Part shown: positions 29,237-39,102 of the stretch, one piece after another
How positions within the stretch are numbered: the first letter of the stretch is position 1
Layout: each line of letters starts with the position of its first letter
DNA from: Acinetobacter calcoaceticus
Lineage (GTDB): Bacteria > Pseudomonadota > Gammaproteobacteria > Pseudomonadales > Moraxellaceae
Length of the DNA stretch: 64,000 nucleotides
Direction: 5' to 3'
Assembly (NCBI RefSeq): GCF_004345325.1
Contig: NZ_SLVJ01000007.1
Coordinates: forward strand, 1 to 64,000
Position numbers and translations under genes: made by a program
The notes under the pieces: model-generated
Told to the model about the DNA's origin: nothing
What the model saw: the letters and a program-made list of their open reading frames with translations, nothing else
Databases searched by the model: none

Positions 29237-29284
29237 CACTTTAAACAATCTCTTTAAACACTGACTTTAAATAATCACTTCAAA

Positions 29285-30247
29285 TCAGAGTTTAGGATCA
29301 CGTAACTGAACCAGAGACTGATTGACCTTGGCCAGATGCGCTGCCACTTTATCCAGCACCGCCGGAATCAAACCATCGGCAATCTGTGCTGCCTGTAGTC
29401 CGAGTTTCTCACCCAATGTTGGCTTACGACGGGTCTGAATCACATAGACATCATGTTGAGTCAATAAACTGAGTATGTATTCATCCGAGGTTTGAATTTT
29501 ATCGACCAGATTCAGTTCATGTGCATCTTGACCATACCAATGCTCACCTGTAGCCACTTGATCTACATTGAGTTTTGGACGGTATTTTTCAACAAAGTGC
29601 TTAAACAAAACATGGGTCTGCTGCAATTCTTCTTCAAATTTGGCTTTACCTTCAGCGGTATTTTCACCAAACATGGTCACAGTGCGCTTAAACTCACCTG
29701 CGGTATACAGTTCATAATCCACATTGTGTTGTTTTAACAAGCGATTAAAATTCGGTACTTGTGCCACGACACCGATCGAACCTAAGATTGCGAAAGGTGC
29801 AGCATAGATCTCATTGGCGATACACGCCATCATATAGCCACCACTGGCAGCAACTTTATCGACACAGATGCTTAAATGAAAACCTGCATCGCGTAAACGC
29901 ACCAACTGTGCAGCTGCCAATCCATAACCATGCACCATGCCACCTGGACTTTCTAGGCGAACCACAACACGATCACGCCCAGCTTTGGCTGTGGCCAAAA
30001 TTAGGGTAATTTCCTCACGTATGTTTTCAACTGCCGACGCTTGCATATCGCCCTTAAAATCGAGCACATAAACTTTTTGATTATTCTTTTTACGGGCGCG
30101 TGCCTCTTTAGCAAGCTGTTGAGTAAGTTGCAAAAGCTCTAACTTTGAACAAGTGCTATTGGCTATTTTTTTTCGTTGTTCATTGATGCGAGCATTCAAA
30201 TGGCTGACATGAATTTCAGCAGGTAACTTGGGCAGATGAAATAACAT
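29285..30247 (-). CDS. sohB: S49 family serine protease SohB-like
   Basis: 320 residues from the ATG giving MLFHLPKLP; the open frame upstream lacks a good start. S49 peptidases use a Ser-Lys dyad: Ser135 in VAASGGYMMA and Lys187 in GEFKRTVTMFGENT, 52 apart as in SppA. LESPGGMVHG and GSIGVVAQ are also conserved. E. coli SohB begins with a membrane anchor; here the N-terminus (1-55) is polar and Lys/Arg-rich with no hydrophobic segment, so the protein may be cytoplasmic or bound by other means. It lies downstream of the pst operon but behind that operon's terminator. Confidence 0.87.
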   Translation of the reverse strand: MLFHLPKLPAEIHVSHLNARINEQRKKIANSTCSKLELLQLTQQLAKEARARKKNNQKVYVLDFKGDMQASAVENIREEITLILATAKAGRDRVVVRLESPGGMVHGYGLAAAQLVRLRDAGFHLSICVDKVAASGGYMMACIANEIYAAPFAILGSIGVVAQVPNFNRLLKQHNVDYELYTAGEFKRTVTMFGENTAEGKAKFEEELQQTHVLFKHFVEKYRPKLNVDQVATGEHWYGQDAHELNLVDKIQTSDEYILSLLTQHDVYVIQTRRKPTLGEKLGLQAAQIADGLIPAVLDKVAAHLAKVNQSLVQLRDPKL

Positions 30248-30345
30248 AAATAATAATTTCTCGTATGTGCATTTTATAAGGATTAGATTAGGTTGATGAG
30301 ATCGAATTTCAATATCATTTTGACAAAACTTCAGCATAAATCAAA

Positions 30346-30367
30346 AAAAGAGCCTGACGGCTCTTTT
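30346..30367 (-). terminator. pstB terminator (end of pst operon)
   Basis: AAAAGAGCC/GGCTCTTTT with a 4-base loop; on the minus strand a U7 run follows. Confidence 0.88.
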
Positions 30368-30392
30368 GATTATAACAACGGTTATATCTAGA

Positions 30393-31307
30393 TCAACCAA
30401 AACGACCAGTAATATAGGCTTCGGTCAATTGATGATCCGGTTGGGTAAAGACTTTTTCAGTAGAATTGACTTCGATCAAATCACCCAAATGGAAATACGC
30501 AGTACGATCAGAAACACGTGCCGCTTGCTGCATCGAGTGCGTCACGATCGCAATGGTATATTGGGTCGATAACTCAGAGATCAATTCTTCAACTTTGGCC
30601 GTTGCGATTGGATCGAGTGCTGAACAAGGTTCATCCATCAAGATCACTTCTGGGCTCACCGCAATGGTACGTGCAATACACAAACGTTGTTGCTGACCAC
30701 CCGAAAGACCCGTACCCGGTTGATTTAAACGATCTTTGACTTCTTCCCAAAGGCCCGCTTTACGTAGGCTACTTTCAACGATTTCTTCGAGATCATATTT
30801 ATCACGTGCCAAACCATGCAGTTTAGGTCCATACGCCACGTTATCAAAAATTGATTTTGGGAATGGATTTGGTTTTTGAAAGACCATGCCCACTTGTGCA
30901 CGAAGTAACACCACGTCCAAATTAGGATCATAAATATCTTGATTATCCAAAGTGACTTTACCCGTCACGCGGCAGATATCAATGGTGTCATTCATACGGT
31001 TTAAGGTACGCAAGAATGTAGACTTACCGCAACCCGATGGTCCAATAAATGCAATGACTTCATTTTCATAAACTTGAAGATCAATACCTTTAATGGCTTC
31101 AGCTTCACCATAATAGACATGTACGTCTTGGGCGCTCAATTTGACCGTGGTATTTTTCTCTTTTTTACTTGGTGCTTTAGAGTCAAATTGAGAAACAAAG
31201 GAAGTACTTTGTTGCTTCTGGTCAGATGGAGTCGATGTAAATTGCGAGTGTTCTTGATTCACGGATTTATCCTTTTCTAAGGAATTTTTAATTTCAGTAG
31301 TTGTCAT
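30393..31307 (-). CDS. pstB: Phosphate ABC transporter ATP-binding protein
   Basis: 304 residues from the ATG giving [10 protein letters not shown], with AAGGGGG seven bases upstream. Walker [10 protein letters not shown] at 89-97, signature LSGGQQQR, Walker [14 protein letters not shown] and the switch His in VTHSMQQA are all present. The first ~55 residues are a low-complexity Ser/Gln/Lys extension not found in E. coli PstB. It powers phosphate import through PstCA. It is the last gene of pstSCAB; phoU does not follow. Confidence 0.96.
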   Translation of the reverse strand: MTTTEIKNSLEKDKSVNQEHSQFTSTPSDQKQQSTSFVSQFDSKAPSKKEKNTTVKLSAQDVHVYYGEAEAIKGIDLQVYENEVIAFIGPSGCGKSTFLRTLNRMNDTIDICRVTGKVTLDNQDIYDPNLDVVLLRAQVGMVFQKPNPFPKSIFDNVAYGPKLHGLARDKYDLEEIVESSLRKAGLWEEVKDRLNQPGTGLSGGQQQRLCIARTIAVSPEVILMDEPCSALDPIATAKVEELISELSTQYTIAIVTHSMQQAARVSDRTAYFHLGDLIEVNSTEKVFTQPDHQLTEAYITGRFG

Positions 31308-31320
31308 ATTGTGCCCCCTT

Positions 31321-32715
31321 TTACCAACGCACTTCAAATTTCTTACGTAACCAAATTGCAAAACTATTCAAGCTAATCATCAATGCCATTAGCACGATGA
31401 TGGCAGCAGCAGTACGACCTTCAAAGAAGTTACGTAATTCATTGCCTTGCCATAAGAACACTTGAACAGGAAGTGCAGTCGATTGATCCAGTGGTGACAT
31501 CGGCACATTGGCAACGAAAGCGCTCATCCCGATGAGAAGTAAGGGTGCAGTTTCACCCAACGCTTGTGCTACACCAATAATTGCCCCTGTCAAAATCCCA
31601 GGTAATGCCAATGGTAAAGTATGATGAAATACGGTTTGTACACGTGAAGCACCTAAGCCAAGTGCCGCCTGACGAATCGATGGCGGTACAGCTTTAAGTG
31701 AAGCACGCGTGGTAATGATCACGGTAGGTAAGGTCATTAAACTGAGCACCAAACCACCGACCAAAGGTGCAGAAATCGGCAAATGCATCCAACTAATAAA
31801 AATTGAGGCACCCAATAAACCGAATACGATAGAAGGAACCGCTGCCAAGTTATTGATGTTGACTTCGATGATATCAGTGAGCCAGCTTTTCTTCGCAAAT
31901 TCTTCTAGATACACTGCACTCGCAACACCGATTGGTATTGAGATAAAGATCACGATTAGCATCATGAACAATGAACCCATGAATGCACCAGCCAAACCTG
32001 CAGTAGCAGGAGAACTACGTGAATCTGGATTGCTGAACAATTGCATATTAAAGGTTCTTTCAATTAAGCCTTGTTCCGACATGCTATCCACCAAACTACG
32101 CATTTCGGGGCTTAACTGTTGTTGGTGGTCTGGTAAAGTACGATCGATATTACCGGCAATCCAGACATCAATGTTGGCGTCTGCAAGTAAGGTCAGATCC
32201 ACTGTTTTACCCAATAAACTTGGATCTTTAAACAACATATCTCGAATACGGTAGGCTTCAGAGCTGGTATATAAACTGCTCAACTCTTCACGCTTACTTT
32301 CTAGCGCAGGTTCTTTAGATACAATCCCATTTACAATCACCGCATCCCAATCCGCCATACCCATTTTGGTTTGCCAATCGATATAGCGATCTTTATATTG
32401 CGCTGGTGATTCAGTTTCAGTTTGAACAGGTTGTGGACCAGCATCGATAATTTTAGGATCAAAATAAACTGGGACCGTAATACTGGCCTGCCAAAATGCA
32501 GGAAGGCCTTTGTATAAAATACTACTAAACAACAAGGCAACAAAGGCTAAGCCAATCACCACTGCACTAAAACCAAACCAACGGAAGGTCTTTTCTTTGC
32601 GATGACGGGTGGCCAAAGTCTTCTGAATTTTTGCCATACGTTTTTCACGTAATTCGGCTGCCACGCGAGGATCAAATACATTTTGATCCGAAGCAGATGT
32701 ATTTGATGTACTCAT
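31321..32715 (-). CDS. pstA: Phosphate ABC transporter permease PstA
   Basis: 464 residues, much longer than E. coli PstA (296). After a first membrane segment (~46-68) comes a large periplasmic region (~75-240, DUF3333-like), then the ABC permease domain with five segments. The EAA-type loop [23 protein letters not shown] sits near 360-380. Long PstA forms of this type occur with long PstC. Its ATG overlaps the pstC stop (ATGA), so the two are translationally coupled. Confidence 0.94.
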   Translation of the reverse strand: MSTSNTSASDQNVFDPRVAAELREKRMAKIQKTLATRHRKEKTFRWFGFSAVVIGLAFVALLFSSILYKGLPAFWQASITVPVYFDPKIIDAGPQPVQTETESPAQYKDRYIDWQTKMGMADWDAVIVNGIVSKEPALESKREELSSLYTSSEAYRIRDMLFKDPSLLGKTVDLTLLADANIDVWIAGNIDRTLPDHQQQLSPEMRSLVDSMSEQGLIERTFNMQLFSNPDSRSSPATAGLAGAFMGSLFMMLIVIFISIPIGVASAVYLEEFAKKSWLTDIIEVNINNLAAVPSIVFGLLGASIFISWMHLPISAPLVGGLVLSLMTLPTVIITTRASLKAVPPSIRQAALGLGASRVQTVFHHTLPLALPGILTGAIIGVAQALGETAPLLLIGMSAFVANVPMSPLDQSTALPVQVFLWQGNELRNFFEGRTAAAIIVLMALMISLNSFAIWLRKKFEVRW

Positions 32716-34091
32716 TCGTATTGCTCACGGTATTTACGCACGATGTAAAGTGCAACAATATTAAGACCCAAGGTAATCACAAACAAGGTCAGACCCAGTG
32801 CAAATGCCACCAAGGCTTGCGGACTGGCAAAGTCAGTATCACCTGTTAACTGATTGACGATGGTAATGGTCACCGTTGAAACCGCTTCGAGTGGATTCAC
32901 GTGTAGTAGAGGGCTATTCCCCGCTGCCAACACCACGATCATGGTTTCACCAATTGCACGTGAAGCTGCCAATAAGAATGCACCAATAATACCGGGTAAT
33001 GCCGCTGGCATCACCACACGGCGAATGGTTTCAGACTTGGTTGCACCAAGACCTAAAGATCCGTCACGCAAAGAACGAGGAACTTGAGTAATAATGTCAT
33101 CTGAAAGTGAAGACACGAATGGGATAATCATAATTCCCATGACAAAACCAGCCGTCAAGGCACTGGTTGCATTAATATTCAGTCCAATGGTGTCCCCGAT
33201 CAATTTAAAGAAGGGACCAATCACCATCAGTGCAAATACACCATAAACAATGGTTGGGATACCCGCAAGTATCTCAATAATTGGCTTCGCCCAAGCACGT
33301 AGACGTGGAGAGGCATATTCTGCTAAGTAAATGGCAATCATCAGGCCTACAGGTACCGCCACCAATAAGGCGATGATACTGACCATGAGTGTGCCCCAGA
33401 GTAATGGCAGTAAGCCATAACTGCCTTCAGCATTTCCTGAAGTACTAAAACCTGGATTCCACTCAGTACCAAAGAAGAAATCCAATGGACTGACGAAATT
33501 AAAGAATCGCATTGCTTCACTGAACATCGACATCACGATACCAATCGTGGTCAAAATGGCGACACCAGAACAGAGTGCTAATGCTACGTTAATTGCTTTC
33601 TCAACTTGGTTACGAGCACGATATTGTTGACCAATTTTTCTTTTGGCCCAAATTAAACCAAGTAATGCCGCACAAACCACCACAGCGATTTTTGCGAAGG
33701 ATCCTATATTTTGAAACTTTTTAAGTTCAGAAGCAGCTGCGATTTCATACGCTTGTGCTTGATCACTTACCCCAAAGCCCGAAGCAATTGCTTTGACACG
33801 TTCAACCATGACTTGGATGCCAGCCTGATCAAGTGACGCTGCCACTGATGCAGGAATATTACTTAAGACTAAGTGCTTTAAAATATTTGGTTCAACGAGG
33901 TTCCAGACAATCAAAATCAAAAAAGCAGGAATTCCGCACCACAATGCCACCAACGCCCCATAGTATCCTGGACGTGAATGCAGCGTGGCTGAATTATTTT
34001 CCTTACCAGCGATGCTTCGACTTTTTCTGAGTCCAATTTGATACGCAATTGCTACAAGAGCCAATAACACACCAATAAGTAGCAGATTCAT
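32712..34091 (-). CDS. pstC: Phosphate ABC transporter permease PstC
   Basis: 459 residues (E. coli 319). An N-terminal region with two hydrophobic segments and a polar part (~80-120) precedes the permease domain. The EAA loop GLGATKSETIRRVVMPAALPG lies near 345-365, followed by RAIGETMIV. It pairs with PstA to form the channel. It overlaps pstA by four bases and follows pstS after a hairpin that may reduce readthrough. Confidence 0.95.
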   Translation of the reverse strand: MNLLLIGVLLALVAIAYQIGLRKSRSIAGKENNSATLHSRPGYYGALVALWCGIPAFLILIVWNLVEPNILKHLVLSNIPASVAASLDQAGIQVMVERVKAIASGFGVSDQAQAYEIAAASELKKFQNIGSFAKIAVVVCAALLGLIWAKRKIGQQYRARNQVEKAINVALALCSGVAILTTIGIVMSMFSEAMRFFNFVSPLDFFFGTEWNPGFSTSGNAEGSYGLLPLLWGTLMVSIIALLVAVPVGLMIAIYLAEYASPRLRAWAKPIIEILAGIPTIVYGVFALMVIGPFFKLIGDTIGLNINATSALTAGFVMGIMIIPFVSSLSDDIITQVPRSLRDGSLGLGATKSETIRRVVMPAALPGIIGAFLLAASRAIGETMIVVLAAGNSPLLHVNPLEAVSTVTITIVNQLTGDTDFASPQALVAFALGLTLFVITLGLNIVALYIVRKYREQYE

Positions 34092-34149
34092 GTATTCTCC
34101 ACTGCGTTTTTTCGATTTTATTTTTAGAAAAAACTCTGCTTAAAACAAA

Positions 34150-34179
34150 AGGCTGATGGTAGTCACCCACCATCAGCCT
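34150..34179 (-). terminator. Hairpin between pstS and pstC
   Basis: 11-bp perfect stem AGGCTGATGGT/ACCATCAGCCT with an 8-base loop; TTTTGTTTT follows on the minus strand. It may be a partial terminator that keeps PstS above the permease. Confidence 0.75.
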
Positions 34180-34193
34180 CACTTGAACTCAGA

Positions 34194-35219
34194 TTATTTC
34201 ACGCCTTGACCGGCTTTGAATGCCGCAAGAACTTTGGCACGCTCAGCGTCAGACATTGAAATAAGACCCGCTTTGTCTAGCTTAGATCCTTTACCTGATA
34301 CTTTCTTATTCAGGAAGTATTCAGTAAATTCAGATAAACCTTTGATTGATTTTAAATGCTCGCCTTTAACATAGAAATATAAAGGACGAGATACTGGGTA
34401 AGTACCATTCAAAATCGTTTGTTCAGAAGGCGCTACATTGTTAACAGTAGCAACGCGTAATTTATCACGGTTTTGATCATAGAAGCCTAGACCGAATACA
34501 CCCACTGCACTTGGAGATGTTTTTAGGCGTGCTAATGTTTCAGTATAGTCACCCGCGATTTCGACCACACGGCCATCTTTACGGAATGTAGAACATGCTT
34601 TTTTCTGAGCATCTTTGTCTAATTTTTTGAAGAAATCATAAGATTCACAACCAGATTCGATCATTTTCTCTTGGAAAACTTCACGAGTACCGTGGTTAGA
34701 AGCTGGGATCACTAGAGTAATCGGTTCATTTGGAAGTGAACTATCGATTTGGTTCCAACGGGTATATGGGTTAGGTACTAACTTACCACCAGATGGTAAT
34801 TCAGCTGCAAGCGCTGCGAATACATGTTGTGGACGTAGTTTATATGCGGCTTTGCTAGAGTTAGAAGCAAATACGATACCGTCATAACCAAATTTAATTT
34901 CTAAAACAGTGTTAACACCAGCTTTTTTACACGCTGCAACTTCAGTATCTTTAATTTTACGTGATGAGTTAGCGATATCGATGGTGTTATCACCCACACC
35001 CGAACAGAATTGTTTCAGACCAGCAGAACTACCGCCTGAACCGACGACAGGTGCTTTAAACTGAGGGAAAGTATTGCCAAATTCTTCAGCAACAATACTT
35101 GCAAAAGGAAGTACAGTTGAAGAACCAGCAATTTGAATGGTCTCACGAGCTGCATTGGCTGTGGTAGCTACAGCTGCCCCTGAAACGACTAAAGCAAGTG
35201 CGATATGGTTTAAGCGCAT
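34194..35219 (-). CDS. pstS: Phosphate-binding protein PstS
   Basis: 341 residues. The signal peptide ends at ATTANA (about 23). The mature protein begins ARETIQIAGSSTVLPF, with the phosphate-binding GSSTV loop, followed by GSGGSSAGLKQFC and DIANSSRKIK, the second binding loop. Cys pairs may form disulfides. It delivers phosphate to PstCA. The style (ETIQIAGSSTV) fits the PstS type of Moraxellaceae and Pseudomonas rather than E. coli. The Pho box at 35311-35343 should induce it under phosphate starvation through PhoB. Confidence 0.95.
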   Translation of the reverse strand: MRLNHIALALVVSGAAVATTANAARETIQIAGSSTVLPFASIVAEEFGNTFPQFKAPVVGSGGSSAGLKQFCSGVGDNTIDIANSSRKIKDTEVAACKKAGVNTVLEIKFGYDGIVFASNSSKAAYKLRPQHVFAALAAELPSGGKLVPNPYTRWNQIDSSLPNEPITLVIPASNHGTREVFQEKMIESGCESYDFFKKLDKDAQKKACSTFRKDGRVVEIAGDYTETLARLKTSPSAVGVFGLGFYDQNRDKLRVATVNNVAPSEQTILNGTYPVSRPLYFYVKGEHLKSIKGLSEFTEYFLNKKVSGKGSKLDKAGLISMSDAERAKVLAAFKAGQGVK

Positions 35220-35310
35220 TCTTTTCTCTCTTAATTAAGCGTATGGTGTGAATGGTTAAGCACACCGATTATTGTGATGATGTACCTGAGTTCAATGCAT
35301 TGTGATTTTA

Positions 35311-35343
35311 ATATATGACAATTAGGTGACAGTTAAGTGACGC
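35311..35343 (-). promoter_or_regulatory. Triple Pho box (PhoB sites) upstream of pstS
   Basis: Three 11-base direct repeats on the minus strand: GCGTCAC-TTAA, CTGTCAC-CTAA, TTGTCAT-ATAT. The last two match the classic Pho box CTGTCAT-(4 A/T)-CTGTCAT almost fully; the first is an extra half site. A CACAAT at 35299-35304 lies ten bases beyond the last TTGTCAT, the spacing expected for the -10 of a PhoB-dependent promoter. The site is 92-124 bases before the pstS start. Confidence 0.85.
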
Positions 35344-35790
35344 TTTGATGATGCTTGAAAAAACTGCAAATTTAGCAAAAAAAAAATTCTCAATCTGATT
35401 TATAAATTCAGCAATACATGGCGATAATTCTTTGTATAACAGTGTATTTCAAGCTGGTTATTTCCCAATCAATCAAAATTCAAAAACATCGACCAGTTCA
35501 CACTTTTCTCAATAAAAACTTATTCTTAAGAATTGCATTTCATTATTTTTTCCAGTCTTCAACTCAGATTGTTTGTAATATATTCATTTTAAAAAATGAT
35601 TTTATGAAATCGTCAACAGCAGAATAAATAAAATTTCAGAGATCTCCTATGCTCAAATAGCGTGATCAAGCATTGTATTTTTTTGTAACTGACCACCTTC
35701 TTATTAACTAGAAATGTCTCGCTGAGGATATTTTTTTTGCTGTGAAAAGCTTTATGAGAAGTCCCATGCCTATCGTGTTTAAAATAATTA
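35344..35790. other. AT-rich spacer between pstS and the permease
   Basis: About 450 bases of low-GC DNA with several A- and T-runs. Open frames here (for example 35418-35627) show no ribosome site or recognisable protein. I see nothing else with confidence. Confidence 0.5.
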
Positions 35791-35820
35791 AAAAAGAGAC
35801 CATCTATATGGTCTCTTTTT
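35791..35820. terminator. Terminator of the amino acid permease gene
   Basis: AAAAAGAGACCAT/ATGGTCTCTTTTT with a 4-base loop, perfect and symmetric, 28 bases after the permease stop. Confidence 0.9.
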
Positions 35821-35847
35821 ATCTTAGTCTTCAGCTTAGTCGCACCA

Positions 35848-37230
35848 CTATATATTTGCGATGGCAGACGCTTGATTACGGTACTGAAAATAATAGATCA
35901 CCGATAACACTACTAGCCAAGCTGGGATCAAGTACACTGCAATTCGCATCCCTGGTGTTAATAACATCACGATGAGTATAAAAAATACAAAGGCGATCGT
36001 TAAATAATTGTTCCATGGACTGAGAATACTTTTAAAAGTCGTAACTTGATTTTCCAACTGCATGGCTTTGGTAAATTTCAAATGGGTAATCGAGATCATC
36101 AACCAATTGATGACTAAGGCAGAGACCACTAACATCATCAACATGCCAAATGCACCTTCTGGCATAAAGTAGTTAACCACCACGCCAATTCCCGTCGCCA
36201 TCGATGAGACCAAAACGGCCATCACCGGTATGCCACGTTTATTTACTTCTTTTAATACCTGTGGTGCATTCCCCTGTTCAGCCAAACCATGCAACATGCG
36301 TGTATTGCAGTAGATACAACTGTTATAAACAGAGACTGCCGCGATCAATACTACAAAGTTGAGTATGTTCGCTAGCATATCGCCATTGACGGATTGGAAG
36401 ATCAATACAAATGGACTTCCGCCCTGCGCCACTTGATTCCAAGGATACAAGCAAAGCAACACCCCAATTGCACCAACATAAAAAATCAATACGCGATAAA
36501 CAATTTGATTAATCGCCTTAGGAATGGTTTTCTGCGGATTCTTGGTTTCAGCTGCACTGATCCCAATCAATTCCAAACCACCAAAAGCAAACATAATCAC
36601 GGCCATGGCCATCATAAAGCCTTGCCAGCCATTGGCAAAAAATCCACCATGTTGCCAAAGATTGGCGACCCCTGCTTGTGGGCCTGCATTACCACTCAAG
36701 AGCAGATAAGCACCAAAGAAAATCATACTTAAAATGGCAATAATTTTAATGCAGGAAAATATAAATTCCGTTTCACCAAAGAATTTTACATTGACCAAGT
36801 TGATGCCATTGATCACGATAAAAAAGAACAAGGCAGAGACCCAAACAGGTAAATCTGGCCACCAAAACTGAATAAACGTACCGATCGCACTCAGTTCCGC
36901 CATGCTGACCAAGATGTACAACACCCAATAATTCCAACCTGAGATAAAGCCAGCATTACGCCCCCAGTATTTGTTGGCAAAATAACTAAATGAACCACTG
37001 ACTGGTTCATGCACCACCATTTCACCTAACTGGCGCATAATCAGAAATGCGATGATACCTGCAATAGCATAGCCCAACAAAACAGCTGGACCTGCAAGTT
37101 GAATCGACTGTGATAATCCTAGAAATAATCCAGTACCAATTGCACCACCCAATGCAATCAGCTGGATATGTCGATTTGAAAGATCCTTCCTTAAAATATA
37201 TTTATTTTCTTTACCCATATCTCTATCCAT
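35848..37230 (-). CDS. Amino acid permease, APC superfamily (AAT family)
   Basis: 460 residues from the ATG giving MDRDMGKEN, with GGAG nine bases before; the longer frame is rejected. Twelve hydrophobic segments. The N-terminal block LSNRHIQLIALGGAIGTGLFLG with PVSGSFSYFANKYWG and SGWNYWVLY is typical of the GabP/ProY/AroP/AnsP group of proton-coupled amino acid importers. The exact substrate cannot be read from sequence. It is a single-gene unit lying next to dat-ddc but separated from it by ddc's terminator. Confidence 0.9.
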   Translation of the reverse strand: MDRDMGKENKYILRKDLSNRHIQLIALGGAIGTGLFLGLSQSIQLAGPAVLLGYAIAGIIAFLIMRQLGEMVVHEPVSGSFSYFANKYWGRNAGFISGWNYWVLYILVSMAELSAIGTFIQFWWPDLPVWVSALFFFIVINGINLVNVKFFGETEFIFSCIKIIAILSMIFFGAYLLLSGNAGPQAGVANLWQHGGFFANGWQGFMMAMAVIMFAFGGLELIGISAAETKNPQKTIPKAINQIVYRVLIFYVGAIGVLLCLYPWNQVAQGGSPFVLIFQSVNGDMLANILNFVVLIAAVSVYNSCIYCNTRMLHGLAEQGNAPQVLKEVNKRGIPVMAVLVSSMATGIGVVVNYFMPEGAFGMLMMLVVSALVINWLMISITHLKFTKAMQLENQVTTFKSILSPWNNYLTIAFVFFILIVMLLTPGMRIAVYLIPAWLVVLSVIYYFQYRNQASAIANI

Positions 37231-37566
37231 GCTTTGAAACTCCGAATGGCTATACCTCATGTATTGCCATGTATAAATTCTTAAAAATGTTATAACAAAC
37301 ACGGTTTTAATCTAAATATAAAACCAAATCCTTACAACATTATATTTCTTATACTGAAAGCCGCTGATAGGTTCAAGAAATAAAATAATATCTCGGCGAA
37401 CTGCTCAGCCCTAAAAAATTCGCCATAAAAAAACAAAGGCCGCTGCGGCGACCTTTGCTTTTAAACGCGACTGACTAAACGCTTTTAACTGAGCACTTCA
37501 CTAAGCTATTAACGATATTGCAAATTCGACTTAAATCCGTATAGCACAGCGTGCTATGCAAATATA
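37231..37566. other. Intergenic region between ddc and the permease
   Basis: Holds the permease promoter region on the left, the ddc terminator at 37434-37457, an inverted repeat GGCGAA/TTCGCC at 37395-37424 and a small perfect hairpin ATAGCAC-AGC-GTGCTAT at 37541-37557 just after the ddc stop. No gene is seen. Confidence 0.6.
37434..37457 (-). terminator. ddc terminator
   Basis: CAAAGG-CGC pairs with GCG-CCTTTG around a small loop; on the minus strand a T7 run follows. Confidence 0.8.
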
Positions 37567-39099
37567 TTAGTCGATAGCAGGCACGTAATTACCTTGTTGG
37601 ATTGGGTCTTTGATACGTGCAGCTTCAGCCAAAACTTGCGCCAAGAGTGCTTGTACGTTTGCCAAAGTTGCAACTGGACTCAAGGTGGTCATTTTCAAAG
37701 ATTGAACTTGACCGACTTTGGTCACACCAATGTTGGCTTCACCACGTGCAAACAATTCGTCTGCCACGTTTTGGTTCAAGGTATCCAACAATTCAACTGG
37801 ATAACCCTTTGGCACCACACGGAATAACACGGATGCAAACTGAGGTTCGAGTAACAGTTCTAGCTCATCGGTTGCTTTAATATAGTCTGCAACTTCACGG
37901 GTCAATTTAACCCCATGATCGATCATTGAGCCATACAGTTCTTCACCGAGTGCTTCAACCGTCATCCACAATTTTAGTGCATCAAAACGACGTGTGGTTT
38001 GCAAAGATTTAGACACAAGGTTTGGCACCCCATGTTCTTCATCATAAGCGGAGTTAAGATATTCAGCTTCATAGTGCATAAAGCGATAATTCGCTTCATC
38101 TTTGAGCAAGAATGCACCACATGAAATGCTTTGGAAATAATGCTTATGGAAATCCAAAGTCACTGAATCAGACAACTCTAGACCATCCAACATGGCACGG
38201 TATTCTGTAGACAGAATCAGTGCACCGCCCCAAGCTGCATCGATATGCATCCAAGCGCCGTATTTGTTGGTGATGTCACGTACTTGATGCAGTGGATCAA
38301 TCGCACCCGCATCAGTTGTACCCGCAGTTGCGACCACACAAGCCACGATTTTGCCTTCAGCTTGTAGATGTGCCATGGTTTTTTCCAGCGCATCGACATC
38401 CATTTGTGCAAATTCGTTTACAGGCACAGTCACCACAGACTGGAAGCCCATACCCATCATGGCCATGTTCTTTTGCACAGAAAAATGCGCATTTTCAGAA
38501 CAGATCACTTTGACTTTTTTCAGTGCGTCGCTCGGAATACCTTCGCGCTGTACAGACCACGGTTTACCGTTTTCATCTGTCCAGTGTTTTGCGATACAGG
38601 CATCACGCGCCAACAATACGCCCATCAAATTCGACTGTGTACCACCTGAGGTGAACACACCCGCCTGACCTGCGCCATAACCGACTTTTTGGCGTAACCA
38701 ATCAATCAATTGCACTTCCATCAATGAACCCGCTGGGCTTTGATCCCAAGAATCCATAGATTGGTTGGTGGCATTGATCAATACTTCAGCCACTTGGCTC
38801 ACCACCATGGTTGGGCAATGTAAATGCGCCAACGAGTGTGGATGATGCACTTTTAAACTTTTGTTTAAAAACAATTCAACGCTGCGTTGTAATGCAGTTT
38901 CAAGACCAAGGCCTTGTGCAGTGGCATTAAAAGAAATCGCGTTACGCAATTCTTTAACACTACCACCGGTATACATTTTGTCGTCTTGCAACCATGCTGC
39001 AACGGCTTTCACCGCTTGATCCATTGCTGACTCATAGTCAGCAATGGATTGAGCATCATTGCAGAGCAACGCTTTACGATGTTCTGCAAAATTAACCAT
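37567..39099 (-). CDS. ddc: L-2,4-diaminobutyrate decarboxylase
   Basis: 510 residues. Group II PLP decarboxylase that converts L-2,4-diaminobutyrate to 1,3-diaminopropane, the characteristic polyamine of Acinetobacter. PLP lysine Lys319 in [10 protein letters not shown], Asp287 in HIDAAWGG, and [10 protein letters not shown] (His205 stacks on PLP). FTSGGTQSN near 149-157 binds phosphate. It starts three bases after the dat stop, so the two form an operon in which Dat makes the substrate. Confidence 0.96.
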   Translation of the reverse strand: MVNFAEHRKALLCNDAQSIADYESAMDQAVKAVAAWLQDDKMYTGGSVKELRNAISFNATAQGLGLETALQRSVELFLNKSLKVHHPHSLAHLHCPTMVVSQVAEVLINATNQSMDSWDQSPAGSLMEVQLIDWLRQKVGYGAGQAGVFTSGGTQSNLMGVLLARDACIAKHWTDENGKPWSVQREGIPSDALKKVKVICSENAHFSVQKNMAMMGMGFQSVVTVPVNEFAQMDVDALEKTMAHLQAEGKIVACVVATAGTTDAGAIDPLHQVRDITNKYGAWMHIDAAWGGALILSTEYRAMLDGLELSDSVTLDFHKHYFQSISCGAFLLKDEANYRFMHYEAEYLNSAYDEEHGVPNLVSKSLQTTRRFDALKLWMTVEALGEELYGSMIDHGVKLTREVADYIKATDELELLLEPQFASVLFRVVPKGYPVELLDTLNQNVADELFARGEANIGVTKVGQVQSLKMTTLSPVATLANVQALLAQVLAEAARIKDPIQQGNYVPAID

Positions 39100-39102
39100 G
39101 AT

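Noticed and set aside
35418..35627. Open frame of 69 codons in the AT-rich spacer upstream of pstS
   Set aside because: Biased AT composition, no ribosome site, no recognisable protein.
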